A stretch of DNA of 64,000 bases from Hyphomicrobiaceae bacterium (GTDB lineage: Bacteria; Pseudomonadota; Alphaproteobacteria; Rhizobiales; Hyphomicrobiaceae), in assembly GCA_022844225.1 (NCBI GenBank), contig JALHMC010000009.1, forward strand, positions 39,359 to 103,358. The letters run 5' to 3'. The position numbers were made by a program, and so were the translations under genes. Below, one piece after another: positions 18,101 through 25,428 of the stretch. The notes under the pieces are model-generated. The model was not told the DNA's origin, ran no database searches, and was given only the letters and a program-made list of their open reading frames with translations. The stretch's first letter is position 1. Every line of letters starts with the position of its first letter.

Positions 18101-18748
18101 GGGCCCGGATGCGGGCCGGGCTATCACCGTCTGGCGCGCACCGGCCATTGCGTTCCGATCGGTGGCGGCTGCCCCGGTCGACTGGTCAAGGACGCGCACG
18201 GCAAGTGCGTGCCACCCAGCGCCGGCGAACCAGGACCTGGACACCCCTGCGCTCCAGGCCAGCGCCGCCTCCGCGGCCAGTGCGTCGGTGTCGGCCAGCC
18301 CGATCCCGGACGCCCGATCGGGTGCCCCGGCCGGCTGGTGCGTGATGCCGGCGGCAAGTGTGTGCCTCCGGTTGTCGACAAGCCATCCGACACGACCGCA
18401 TGTGGTCCGGGTCAGCGAAGCGGTCGCGGCGGCCGGTGCATCGGTGGACCTGGGCAGGTAAAGCCACCGAAGCAGGAAACGCGGCCGCTCAAGCCACCGC
18501 GCATCGATCCGCCTCGCGTGAAGCCGCCGCGCGCAACGCCGCCACGCCGGAGCGAGCCCAAGGTGCGAGAGCGCCAGCGCGAGCGAGTGAGCCCGTCGAG
18601 GCCGCCGCGTCTGGAACGCTCGGAACGCCGTAGCGGGCCGCCCGGGATCGGCCCCCAACGTCGCCCGGGGCCGCCACTTGGCTTCAATCCCGGCCCGGGA
18701 CGCGGTAGCGGTTTCGGCGGAGGCGGCGGCTTCGGCGGACGACGGTGA
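15113..18748 (+). CDS. Large exported protein: N-terminal propeller-like region, DUF11-like repeats, Cys-rich repeats, basic Pro/Gly tail
   Basis: A 1211-residue predicted exported protein. A Sec signal runs to about residue 30 (GLWLLLLLAVFATTSAKAQ). Residues about 35-500 look like a beta-propeller or SMP/gluconolactonase-like region (blocks such as HVFGIAFDG, LGAIAFDRRSRHLYVSDLETG and VWGLAIENNRLYYAV). Two DUF11-like Ig modules follow, near 521-640 (LVVEKRCEPVAFGGRVRC) and 651-780 (IVVSKTGPAICKPGEACTF). Residues about 831-1116 are a string of short Cys modules of the form CPxGxxRxxxGRCxP. The end is Pro/Arg-rich and then Gly-rich. No secretion system is adjacent. A GTG at 15074 would add 13 residues. 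Function unknown; an extracellular or envelope structural or ligand-binding role is inferred. Confidence 0.75.
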   Translation: MPARISHRSPGLWLLLLLAVFATTSAKAQVIPQPGADGLVRRGDAVMTGFASTLPPGPDLPIDVHPLDRTMIDPESVTVRIFDLTQLGGGPEGQLSDAPVRHVLKAKDVGHVFGIAFDGDGTEGSGPPNLYLTATSVHGLQLIAPGPADRPERVMTGRPGAQWMPGLFGEAKGGGPGSIWKVDGRTGAITLFANITTGNLENSGTGLGAIAFDRRSRHLYVSDLETGLIWRIGLDGTMLDTFDHGTQGRAAAGLEMSAYDPASRTDRTEETFNTEVPESWGFAVPERRVWGLAIENNRLYYAVADGPTIWSVGLGPDGSFANDSRVETLVKGATAGSQIGTILFDGPGLMYLAQRGGQVGSYDYQSFMRPQEAAALRYRWNETERRWSATPEEYAVGLPPEHHGVVGGLALNYGYDRFGRIDYDRCRQTLWLTGEHLRAGSDIVRVSRGGPRLVGGLQGIYKSRVRPDNEPPFEAWYVDYDAAYDDEETFGHIGNVAIFAPCKSSVTYAAERVEIPVWTAGPNLVVEKRCEPVAFGGRVRCVIVVRNTGDATGSGDIEIVDETRTLWGPNKGALLPVAEASADGGEWSCAANANGAFACKLPAALLTPGSGRELSLWIDTRDLVLGGNVGFRNCVTIDHPDGKGKACAEGGTGIVVSKTGPAICKPGEACTFALTVTNASPHPFKGDVLLADHMLVGGNLHEAPIAKIEPPLDCAEAPTKLPFSCLAALDLAPGQSLLHAITVEMPGPGPTFAQNCFAATDPWLAAQPDLLGGLLSPAKFKGLLASAAHAHPACLWIKLGDLPLVSPAKGPPISTPLLAGSFTPSHGLLPPVEVCANGRPPLPGGRCPCPLSAPWDPETGTCRWRPVCWDKARLTPSGDCCPRGTVWWASADTCRMPPVVGCSDTWRRKPDGGCCPRGERWRDGECRPRIVTEPCGYGYTRLSSGQCILLPVIPPVVVLPKCPDGRDRLRNGRCPPVACPLNAPFNVRTGRCQPTEGPGCGPGYHRLARTGHCVPIGGGCPGRLVKDAHGKCVPPSAGEPGPGHPCAPGQRRLRGQCVGVGQPDPGRPIGCPGRLVRDAGGKCVPPVVDKPSDTTACGPGQRSGRGGRCIGGPGQVKPPKQETRPLKPPRIDPPRVKPPRATPPRRSEPKVRERQRERVSPSRPPRLERSERRSGPPGIGPQRRPGPPLGFNPGPGRGSGFGGGGGFGGRR

Positions 18749-18770
18749 GGCTCTGCCTCACCGCCACCGC

Positions 18771-18959
18771 TCACATGTCGTGTCGGACGCCACGGTAGCG
18801 CTCCAGCCAGCGCGCGAAGCCGACGATGACGGCCACCAGCCCGCCGATGCCGGCCGTGAGCACGAGGATAGGCACCAGCACCGGCACGAAAGCCCAGATC
18901 ATCGCGCCCGCGAGGAACGCCGCCGTTCCCAGTAGCCAAAATCGCAAGACCGTGCTCAT
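18771..18959 (-). CDS. Small membrane protein, unknown function
   Basis: A 62-residue protein with two predicted membrane segments: residues 5-22 (LRFWLLGTAAFLAGAMIW) and 26-47 (VLVPILVLTAGIGGLVAVIVG). A basic end, ARWLERYRGVRHD, follows. It begins at ATG 18959; an upstream in-frame ATG at 19064 would add 35 polar residues with no domain. It sits tail-to-tail with the large exported protein gene and divergent from the SDR gene. I do not recognise a family. Confidence 0.55.
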   Translation of the reverse strand: MSTVLRFWLLGTAAFLAGAMIWAFVPVLVPILVLTAGIGGLVAVIVGFARWLERYRGVRHDM

Positions 18960-19078
18960 CGCCGCTCCATGAAGCATTGAGTTCGACGGTGCGCGGAGTC
19001 GCGATCGGACACGTGCCGCTCTCGCCGGACCTGCTAACCTCTCGTCAGTACCATCATCTCGCACGGGAGGCAGCAGTC

Positions 19079-19840
19079 ATGGCACCGCGACTCGAAAATC
19101 AGGCAGCGATCGTCACGGGGGCCGGTCACGGCATCGGCGCGGCCATCGCGACCCGCCTCGCGGCGGATGGAGCAGCCGTTCTGGTCGTCGACATCTCCGC
19201 CGAGCGTGCCGATGCCCATGCCAAGACCATCGTCGCCGCCGGCGGTCGCGCCACCGGCCGCGCGGTCGACGTGAAGGACCGTGTCGGAGTCGAGGCCGCC
19301 GTCGCTGCCGCCGTCTCCGACTTCGGCCGCCTCGATGTCCTCGTCAATGCCGCCGGCATCATGGACCGCGCACCGGCGCTCGAGATGGACGACGCGCTCT
19401 GGCATCGCATCATCGACACCAATCTCTATGGCACGTTCGTATTCTGCCAAGTCGCGGCGCGCGCGATGATCAAAGCAGGCAACGGCGGGCGCATCGTCAA
19501 CGTCGCGTCGAACTCCGGTCTGTTCGGTGGACGCGGGCGTATCGCCTACGGGGCCAGCAAGGCCGGCGTCATAAACCTCACCCAGACCCTCGCCATCGAA
19601 CTCGCCGAACACGGCATTCTCGTCAACGCCGTGGCGCCTGGCCCGACCAAGACCCGCGATGACCAGCCCGCCGAGCCCTGGGGCAGCGTCCAGATGCGCA
19701 TGCCTCTGAAACGCTGGGGCAGACCCGAGGAGATCGCGGCCGTCGCCGCTTTCCTCGCCTCGGGCGAAGCCAGCTTCACGACCGGACACGTATTCGGTGC
19801 CGACGGCGGCTTTACCATCTCCGGCATCATGGAAGGTTAG
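19079..19840 (+). CDS. Short-chain dehydrogenase/reductase (SDR)
   Basis: A 253-residue classical SDR. The nucleotide motif TGAGHGIG (13-20) and Asp38 at the end of the second strand (VLVVDIS) predict NAD(H) rather than NADP(H). NAAG (90-93), Asn115, Ser144, Tyr157 and Lys161 (YGASK) complete the catalytic set. The C-terminal FTTGHVFGADGGFTISG is typical of the 3-oxoacyl-ACP reductase-like/glucose-dehydrogenase-like branch. The start ATG at 19079 lies behind GGGAGGCAG. The neighbours do not indicate a pathway, so the substrate is undetermined. Confidence 0.9.
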   Translation: MAPRLENQAAIVTGAGHGIGAAIATRLAADGAAVLVVDISAERADAHAKTIVAAGGRATGRAVDVKDRVGVEAAVAAAVSDFGRLDVLVNAAGIMDRAPALEMDDALWHRIIDTNLYGTFVFCQVAARAMIKAGNGGRIVNVASNSGLFGGRGRIAYGASKAGVINLTQTLAIELAEHGILVNAVAPGPTKTRDDQPAEPWGSVQMRMPLKRWGRPEEIAAVAAFLASGEASFTTGHVFGADGGFTISGIMEG

Positions 19841-20044
19841 GCGACAAGGGGATCAGATCGCCCGGTTCGAGAGACATGGACTTGGCCGCACCTATTAACG
19901 ACGCAGCAGATCTTCAGTTATTGATCTAGTCGCGCAGCAGTCACTTTGCTGATGACTTTAGGAAATGCCAAATCTTGACATAGCGCATCATGTCAAGAAT
20001 CGTGTGGATCGAACTTCCAATTGCGTCGCAAAAGGGCTCGATCA

Positions 20045-20743
20045 ATGTCGGCATTGTACGACGATTCGTGGCAAGTTCTCTTGCAAGCGTTGGGACGACT
20101 TGTCACCACTCCAGAGGGTATGATCGCGCTCCTGACTTTTGTAGTGGTCCTGTCCGCGGCCCGCCAGCTCAAGGTGCAAAACAAAAAACTCGATCGATGG
20201 CCTCGTCGCAAAGGCGCGGCCGCTTTGCGGCTTCGTTCGCCATCCACGCCTCTCGTTGCGATGCCGACCATCGACATGACGGACCCCAACAAACAATTCG
20301 AGTACATCTCTCGGGTGGAATTCGAGCCATTGCCACTCCTAAACAAGAGCGAGTATCGGGTCTTGCTGCACCTGGAAGCAGCGGTGAAAGAGGTGCAATC
20401 GGGATTCCGCGTTATGGCGCAAACGAACATGGGGGAAATCATCAGGCCCAAACGCAACTCGGCCGCGTCTCGAGATCTCGATGGCGCCTTTGCATCCATC
20501 AATAGCAAGCGACTTGACTTCGTGGTTATCAATCAAAGAGGCTTCCCGGTTCTAGCAGTCGAGTATCATGGTCGCGGTCATTTTCACGCCAAGACATTTA
20601 TGCGAGACGCTGTGAAGCGCGAAGTGCTGCGAAAATCGAATATTCAGTTTCTCGAGATTTCTGCAGACTTCGAGAGCGATGAGCTTCTCGATACATTCCG
20701 ACAGCGACTGCGGGGACTTACGGACGATGGCAGGGTACAATAG
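20045..20743 (+). CDS. Membrane-anchored DUF2726 protein
   Basis: A 232-residue protein with one N-terminal membrane segment (about 24-42, EGMIALLTFVVVLSAARQL), then a basic linker. The C-terminal domain (about 90-225) matches the DUF2726 pattern: PLLNKSEYRVLLHLEAAV, a conserved GEI, AINSKRLDFVVIN, VLAVEYHGRGHF and RDAVKREVLRKSNIQFLEI. DUF2726 is related to restriction-endonuclease-like folds; the LDFVVI and VEYHG strands resemble the core, but a nuclease role is not shown. The gene and the 200 bases before it are visibly richer in A/T than the neighbours, which hints at acquisition. A TTG at 20021 is an alternative start. Confidence 0.7.
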   Translation: MSALYDDSWQVLLQALGRLVTTPEGMIALLTFVVVLSAARQLKVQNKKLDRWPRRKGAAALRLRSPSTPLVAMPTIDMTDPNKQFEYISRVEFEPLPLLNKSEYRVLLHLEAAVKEVQSGFRVMAQTNMGEIIRPKRNSAASRDLDGAFASINSKRLDFVVINQRGFPVLAVEYHGRGHFHAKTFMRDAVKREVLRKSNIQFLEISADFESDELLDTFRQRLRGLTDDGRVQ

Positions 20744-20752
20744 GACACCGTA

Positions 20753-20786
20753 ATGAGAGGGGCGGCACGTTGGCTGCCCCACTCAT
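20753..20786. terminator. Imperfect 14-bp hairpin between convergent genes
   Basis: The arms ATGAGAGGGGCGGC (20753-20766) and GCTGCCCCACTCAT (20773-20786) pair at 12 of 14 positions around the loop ACGTTG. It lies between the convergent DUF2726 and cyclase-family genes. No U-run follows on either side, so it is a probable but not certain bidirectional terminator. Confidence 0.45.
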
Positions 20787-20792
20787 CCGTCG

Positions 20793-21857
20793 TCAGTAAA
20801 GCGCGACCGGATTGCCCGGCGAGCCCGTGGCCCCCTTCATCTTGAGCGGCGACCATACAAACAAGAACTCGTACGCCTTATCAGCGACGAGCTGAGTCAG
20901 GTCCATGTTCTCCATGTTCCAGATGCCGCGCTTGGTCTGCAACTTGATGTGACACTCGAACGGCTGCACGGTCTCGCCGCCACCGCCCTTGCCGACCGCC
21001 TCGACCGCCCACGTATCGGCGCCCGTCAGGATGATCTTGCGCTCAGCCATGTACTCACACGCCGAGATGCCGAAGCCGGGTTCTCCCGAATTGAACAGCG
21101 CGACGCGCCGCTTCTTCTCCGCGGCATCGAAGGTGTCCCAATTCTTCGGGTCCCAGATGTTGCCGTGGCCGGTGTGCAGGAACACGCAGTCGCCCTCGCC
21201 GATCGGCGCGATGCCTTGGCGCTTGACCATCTCCTCCACATCCTTGGCCGTGATGATCCCGGGATCGCTGGCGCTGTTCTCCTTCGGAATCGGCAGCTGA
21301 CCGCCGCGCAATGCCACCGCGTCGAGCAGCACGCCCCGGCATACGAATCCCTTCTGCGCGACATGCTCGACGCCGAGCGGGCCCATGCCGTCGGAGCCGA
21401 TGCCTTTGTCTCCGAGATAGCGGCCGTTGTAGTAGAACTTTCCTTTCGACGTGATCACGCCGATGTGGCCCGGTCCGTCGAACTGCGTGCCGATCTGGCC
21501 CAATTCGGCCGTGACCAGTTCGTCGTTGTAGACGAGTTGCTGCCCGCCGAAGGGCCCTCCCGTCGGCATGCCCGGGATCACCAGCTTCCAGCTCCGTGCA
21601 CCAAACGCCGGCGCATCCGCAGCGTAGACCTTGCCGAGCGTGGCGACCTTGCCTTGCTTGACCAGTCCGACGGCCTTGAGCACCAGCTCTGGTGTGGTCC
21701 GGTTCGGCGCTCCGACCTTGTCGTCGGGTCCCCATTCCGAGGGCGCCCACTTGTTCGTCAGAGGCTCGTCGTTGAGGCCCGGCGTCTGGGCGTCGGCAAT
21801 CTGTCCCAATGAGACCGCTGCAATGATCGTCACGGCGACATGCAATATGCTCTTCAT
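20793..21857 (-). CDS. Exported cyclase-family protein (kynurenine-formamidase-like fold)
   Basis: A 354-residue protein with a Sec signal (MKSILHVAVTIIAAVSLGQIADA) and a COG1878/cyclase-fold body. The usual metal motif HxGTHxDxPxH appears here as QIGTQFDGPGH: the two leading His are Gln, while Asp and the final His remain. Further family runs are GRGVLLD-like CRGVLLDAVALR, GDCVFLHTGHGN and GADTWAVEAV. Members hydrolyse amides or cyclic esters, often with Mn or Zn. The start is the ATG at 21857, just before the signal peptide; an ATG five codons upstream is possible. It is divergent from the TRAP transporter operon, suggesting a role on the same solute, though this is inference. Confidence 0.8.
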   Translation of the reverse strand: MKSILHVAVTIIAAVSLGQIADAQTPGLNDEPLTNKWAPSEWGPDDKVGAPNRTTPELVLKAVGLVKQGKVATLGKVYAADAPAFGARSWKLVIPGMPTGGPFGGQQLVYNDELVTAELGQIGTQFDGPGHIGVITSKGKFYYNGRYLGDKGIGSDGMGPLGVEHVAQKGFVCRGVLLDAVALRGGQLPIPKENSASDPGIITAKDVEEMVKRQGIAPIGEGDCVFLHTGHGNIWDPKNWDTFDAAEKKRRVALFNSGEPGFGISACEYMAERKIILTGADTWAVEAVGKGGGGETVQPFECHIKLQTKRGIWNMENMDLTQLVADKAYEFLFVWSPLKMKGATGSPGNPVALY

Positions 21858-21967
21858 GCGCTTCTCCCACACGTTTTTCGTTTCTGTAACCTGTCGAGCT
21901 TAGCGCCAACGCGCGCCGCTGCACCAAAAAAGCTGGTCGCGCCATCGCTCGAATTCAGTCCGGGCGA

Positions 21968-21990
21968 TGATAAACAATCACGCCTTATCA
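21968..21990. promoter_or_regulatory. Inverted repeat in the cyclase/TRAP divergent region
   Basis: TGATAA (21968-21973) and TTATCA (21985-21990) form a perfect inverted repeat with an 11-base spacer in the 302-base divergent region 21858-22159. It is a candidate operator. The rest of that region holds no gene I can support. A TTGACG at 22086 could be a -35 box for the TRAP operon, but no good -10 follows. Confidence 0.35.
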
Positions 21991-22159
21991 GCGCCGGCGC
22001 GAGCGACCGGCAGCCGCCCTCTGCCCCCTGATGCTTCGAATGCCGTCGATTACCTTGTCAGCCGAATGAACCTATCCTAGTCTTTTTGACGATGCGCTGG
22101 CGACCCTGTGGGGAAGGCCGAGAATGAGCCTGTAATGATCCAGCGCGCGGGAGGAGCCA

Positions 22160-23263
22160 GTGTTACATTTCAACATGCAACGATCGATAAGCGCCGCAGT
22201 CACCTCTGTCGTCGCGCTGGTGCTGATGCTCGGAATCGGCCTGCACGAGGCCATGGCTCAGGCAGCCAGTGGTTCCGGGACAGCCAGCAAGGCCGCGCAC
22301 CGGATGCGGATCGTCCATGCCTACCCTGCGCATACGCAGCATGGCCGCAACATGGAGTTCTTCAAGCAGAAGGTCGAGGCCTACACCGATGGCCGTGTAG
22401 CCGTAACGATTTATCCCAATGCCGAACTCGGCCCGATCAACCAGGAAATGTCGATGCTCCTGGCGGGCACGGTGGAGGCGTCTTACAGCATCGGCGGAAT
22501 CGTCGAGGCCATCGACCCTGCCGAGGCTCTCTGGAATATCCCATTCCTGCTGAAAGTGGCCCCCGGGCAGGGTGAGCACATGCGTCGGATCATGGATGAC
22601 AAGACCATCCAGGGGACGCTCGCCAAACGGCAAGCCGCCAAAGGCCTTAAGCGACTGGGGCATGTCCCGACACTGACGGGTTTCATGCTGGTCGGCAACA
22701 ACGTGCGGGCTGTCGAGAAGCTCGAAGATATCAAAGGGCTGCGTATCCGCCATCCGGGCGGCCTGATGGGAGAGCTTTATATCAAATCGATCGGTGCTTC
22801 GCCGATGACGGTGACCGGCGCCGAGGTGCCCGTTGCCTTGCAGCAGGGCGTTGTCGATGGATTGGTGACGACGCCGGTGCATTATCACGATGCCCGCTGG
22901 CACACCAAGTTCATGACCTTGCCGTTCTATGCTGGTTATGGCGTGCCGTTGGTCGCCAGCCTGCGTTGGTGGAACACGCTGCCGGCCGATGTGCGAGAGA
23001 TCATCGATACCAAAGTGATGCCGGAAACCATGGACTTTGCCTACAAGTCCGTGATCGACCTCGAAAACCGCTACATCGAGGAAATGCAGAAGCCTCCGTA
23101 CAACGTGAAGATCAGCTGGCTTACCCCACAAGAAATGGAGCGTTTCGCCGGACAGGTTCGCGATCAAGCGATCGAGCGGTTCGTCAAGGCAACGGGTGCG
23201 GACGGGCAACCTCTGATCGATCAGGTCAAGAAGCTCGGCGAAGGCATCGAGATCAAGCGCTGA
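22160..23263 (+). CDS. TRAP transporter solute-binding protein (DctP family)
   Basis: A 367-residue periplasmic binding protein with a Sec signal ending near HEAMAQA. DctP features include FFKQKVEAYTDGRVAVTIYPNAELGP, GLRIRHPGG (the Arg that usually binds the carboxylate) and GASPMTVTGAEVPVALQQGVVDGLV. It delivers an organic anion to the DctQM membrane pair encoded next. A GTG start at 22160 is chosen because GGGAGGAG lies at the right distance; the ATG at 22175 is too far from it. The ligand is unknown. Confidence 0.9.
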   Translation: MLHFNMQRSISAAVTSVVALVLMLGIGLHEAMAQAASGSGTASKAAHRMRIVHAYPAHTQHGRNMEFFKQKVEAYTDGRVAVTIYPNAELGPINQEMSMLLAGTVEASYSIGGIVEAIDPAEALWNIPFLLKVAPGQGEHMRRIMDDKTIQGTLAKRQAAKGLKRLGHVPTLTGFMLVGNNVRAVEKLEDIKGLRIRHPGGLMGELYIKSIGASPMTVTGAEVPVALQQGVVDGLVTTPVHYHDARWHTKFMTLPFYAGYGVPLVASLRWWNTLPADVREIIDTKVMPETMDFAYKSVIDLENRYIEEMQKPPYNVKISWLTPQEMERFAGQVRDQAIERFVKATGADGQPLIDQVKKLGEGIEIKR

Positions 23264-23352
23264 CCGCGATTATCGGCAGCAAGCGGGCCGGCTCGGACGC
23301 CAGGTTGGCGCCGCGCGGGCCCGATTGATCGCATAGCCAATCGCGAACGGGA

Positions 23353-23889
23353 GTGGGCACCGTGCTGCAGCGCGCTATCTCTATCCTCGAAAAGATCTTG
23401 TTCGGTGTTGCCAGCCTGGGTCTGCTGGTAAGCATCAGCCTTGCCTTTACGGCAGTGGTGCTTCGCTACATTTTCAATCATTCGCTGGAGTGGATCGAAG
23501 AAGCGGCAAGGTATCTGGCCCTCATGGCCGCCTTTCTCGTCGCGGGACCAGTATTGCGTAATCGAGGGCATGTCGCACTCGATCTCGTGCCCGCGAGCTT
23601 GGGCCGCGTGCAGTTTCAGATCCACCGCCTCATCGTCGGTATTTTTGCGTTAGCCGTCAGCTCCTTCGTGTTTATGTGGAGCACCGAGTTGGTGCAGCAG
23701 ACCGTCGATTTCGGCCTGCTGACTGGCTCGCTCCAGTTTCCCCAGTGGTTGCCGTACAGCATCGTGCCTCTCGGGATGGCGTTTCTGATCCTGTTCAGCG
23801 TGATCGAGATCTTCTCCGCAATTTCCGAGATGCGTGGGGACACGTCAAAAATGGGTCCCGACGAAACGACCGACGCCCGAGTCGAGTAG
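23353..23889 (+). CDS. TRAP transporter small permease (DctQ family)
   Basis: A 178-residue membrane protein with four predicted helices (about 15-37, 47-66, 86-108 and 128-153). It contains the DctQ-typical RYIFNHSLEWIEEAARYLALMAAFL, where the WxEE region and following helix contact DctM. It starts at GTG 23353 after CGGGAG. It lies 89 bases after the binding-protein gene and 64 bases before dctM, in one operon. Confidence 0.9.
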   Translation: MGTVLQRAISILEKILFGVASLGLLVSISLAFTAVVLRYIFNHSLEWIEEAARYLALMAAFLVAGPVLRNRGHVALDLVPASLGRVQFQIHRLIVGIFALAVSSFVFMWSTELVQQTVDFGLLTGSLQFPQWLPYSIVPLGMAFLILFSVIEIFSAISEMRGDTSKMGPDETTDARVE

Positions 23890-23953
23890 CCACCCGTTTT
23901 CAGGGCGGCCGATTGTCGCCGGTTTTAAAACGATCCAAGGGGGAGAACGCATC

Positions 23954-25234
23954 GTGTTGGGAGTGGGCATCGGCATTTTGGTCGCGCTGGTCATCTTCGG
24001 GCTACCCATCTGGATCGCCCTGGCCGTCAGCGCGATATTCCTGACGATATTCTTCATGGACATGCCGACGTTGAGCGTGCCCATGACGATGTTCGGGAGC
24101 ATCGACAGCTTCGTTCTGCTCGCGGTGCCGTTCTTCCTGCTCGCGGGCAACATCATGGCCTACTGCGGGCCTGCCCGTTACATTTACGATGCGGTGGATA
24201 GTTTCGTCGGCCACATCAAGGGCGGCATGGCATTCACCACCGTCGTCACCTGCATGGTATATGCGGCGATCACGGGATCGACGACCGCCACGCTGGCAGG
24301 TGTGGCTGCGTTGTCCACTCCACCCATGCTGCGAGCAGGGTACAGCCGAGAGTTCATCGCTGGCCTGCTGTCGGTCAGCAGCACACTCGGGCAGATGATT
24401 CCTCCGAGCATTATTATGATTCTCTATGGCGCGCTTGCACAGCAGAACGCTGGCACCTTGTTCATTGCCGGCATCGTTCCCGGCGTCATGATCGGCCTCG
24501 CTCTCGGTATCACCGGGATGTTGCTCAGTCGCAATTCGCAGCGCGATGTGGAGGCCCGCCAAGGATGGGGCAAGAGAGGCTCGGCGACGCTGAAAGCCCT
24601 TCCGGCACTCATCATGCCGATCATCGTGCTCGGGGGAATCTATGGCGGTGTCTTTACACCGACGGAAGCGGCTGCTGTCGCGTGCATCTACGGATTACTC
24701 ATTTCGATGGTGATCTATCGCAAGATCACCTGGCATAATTTTTATCATGAGGCTGTTCGCGGCGCCGTCGCCAACAGTTCCATGATTTTTCTGCTGGTCG
24801 CGGCGGCTCTGCTCTTCACATCCCCACTGGCGTTCGCACGATTGCCGCAGGAGGTTGCCGCCTGGACGATCGATGCCGGTCTTACGCCCATGCAGTTGGT
24901 TTTGGCCATCACTCTGCTGTGGCTCATCATGGGCATGTTCCTGGATCCCTTGCCCATCATGTATCTGACTGTGCCCGTCGTACTTCCCGCGCTGATCGCG
25001 GCGGACGTGAACCTGATCTACATGAACGTGATCCTGGTTCTGTCCATGCAGATCGCACAGGTCACGCCTCCCTTCGGCATATCGCTGTACGTGACGGCCG
25101 GCATCATGGGCGTTCCGATTTTCAAGGTCGTTCGTGCCTGTCTGCCGTTCCTCGGCGTCTTGATGGTATGCCTTGTTGTCCTTCTCGCATTTCCTCAGAT
25201 CAGCCTGTTCTTGCCGGAACTGATGTCGAAATAA
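23954..25234 (+). CDS. TRAP transporter large permease (DctM family)
   Basis: A 426-residue inner-membrane protein with about 12 hydrophobic segments, the usual DctM length. It contains DctM motifs: AVPFFLLAGNIM, GSTTATLAGVAALSTPPMLRAGY, QMIPPSIIMILYG, GGVFTPTEAAAVACIYGL and QVTPPFGISLYV. It is the transport subunit that uses the sodium gradient together with DctQ and DctP. GTG 23954 behind AAGGGGGAGA gives a family-length protein; the open frame upstream to 23834 overlaps dctQ and is not needed. Confidence 0.92.
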   Translation: MLGVGIGILVALVIFGLPIWIALAVSAIFLTIFFMDMPTLSVPMTMFGSIDSFVLLAVPFFLLAGNIMAYCGPARYIYDAVDSFVGHIKGGMAFTTVVTCMVYAAITGSTTATLAGVAALSTPPMLRAGYSREFIAGLLSVSSTLGQMIPPSIIMILYGALAQQNAGTLFIAGIVPGVMIGLALGITGMLLSRNSQRDVEARQGWGKRGSATLKALPALIMPIIVLGGIYGGVFTPTEAAAVACIYGLLISMVIYRKITWHNFYHEAVRGAVANSSMIFLLVAAALLFTSPLAFARLPQEVAAWTIDAGLTPMQLVLAITLLWLIMGMFLDPLPIMYLTVPVVLPALIAADVNLIYMNVILVLSMQIAQVTPPFGISLYVTAGIMGVPIFKVVRACLPFLGVLMVCLVVLLAFPQISLFLPELMSK

Positions 25235-25285
25235 GGAAGGCGCACGGGGTATTTGTAACCGCGGCGGCACGATGGTTGTGGGGAT

Positions 25286-25302
25286 GGCACTGTCGCAGTG
25301 CC
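25286..25302 (+). terminator. Short perfect hairpin after the TRAP operon
   Basis: GGCACTG and CAGTGCC pair perfectly around TCG, 52 bases after the dctM stop. Only TT follows, so it may mark the 3' end of the TRAP transcript but is not a classical terminator. Confidence 0.35.
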
Positions 25303-25428
25303 TTGGCGGCTCATGCGGCAAAGCTCTAACCGCGGCTGTCGCGACATCTGGTTGCCACGGCCCGACTGCACGGCTAGCCTTGCTTCAGCCGTGAACGAAC
25401 AAGCGGTACGATCCGGGAGTGAGGAACC

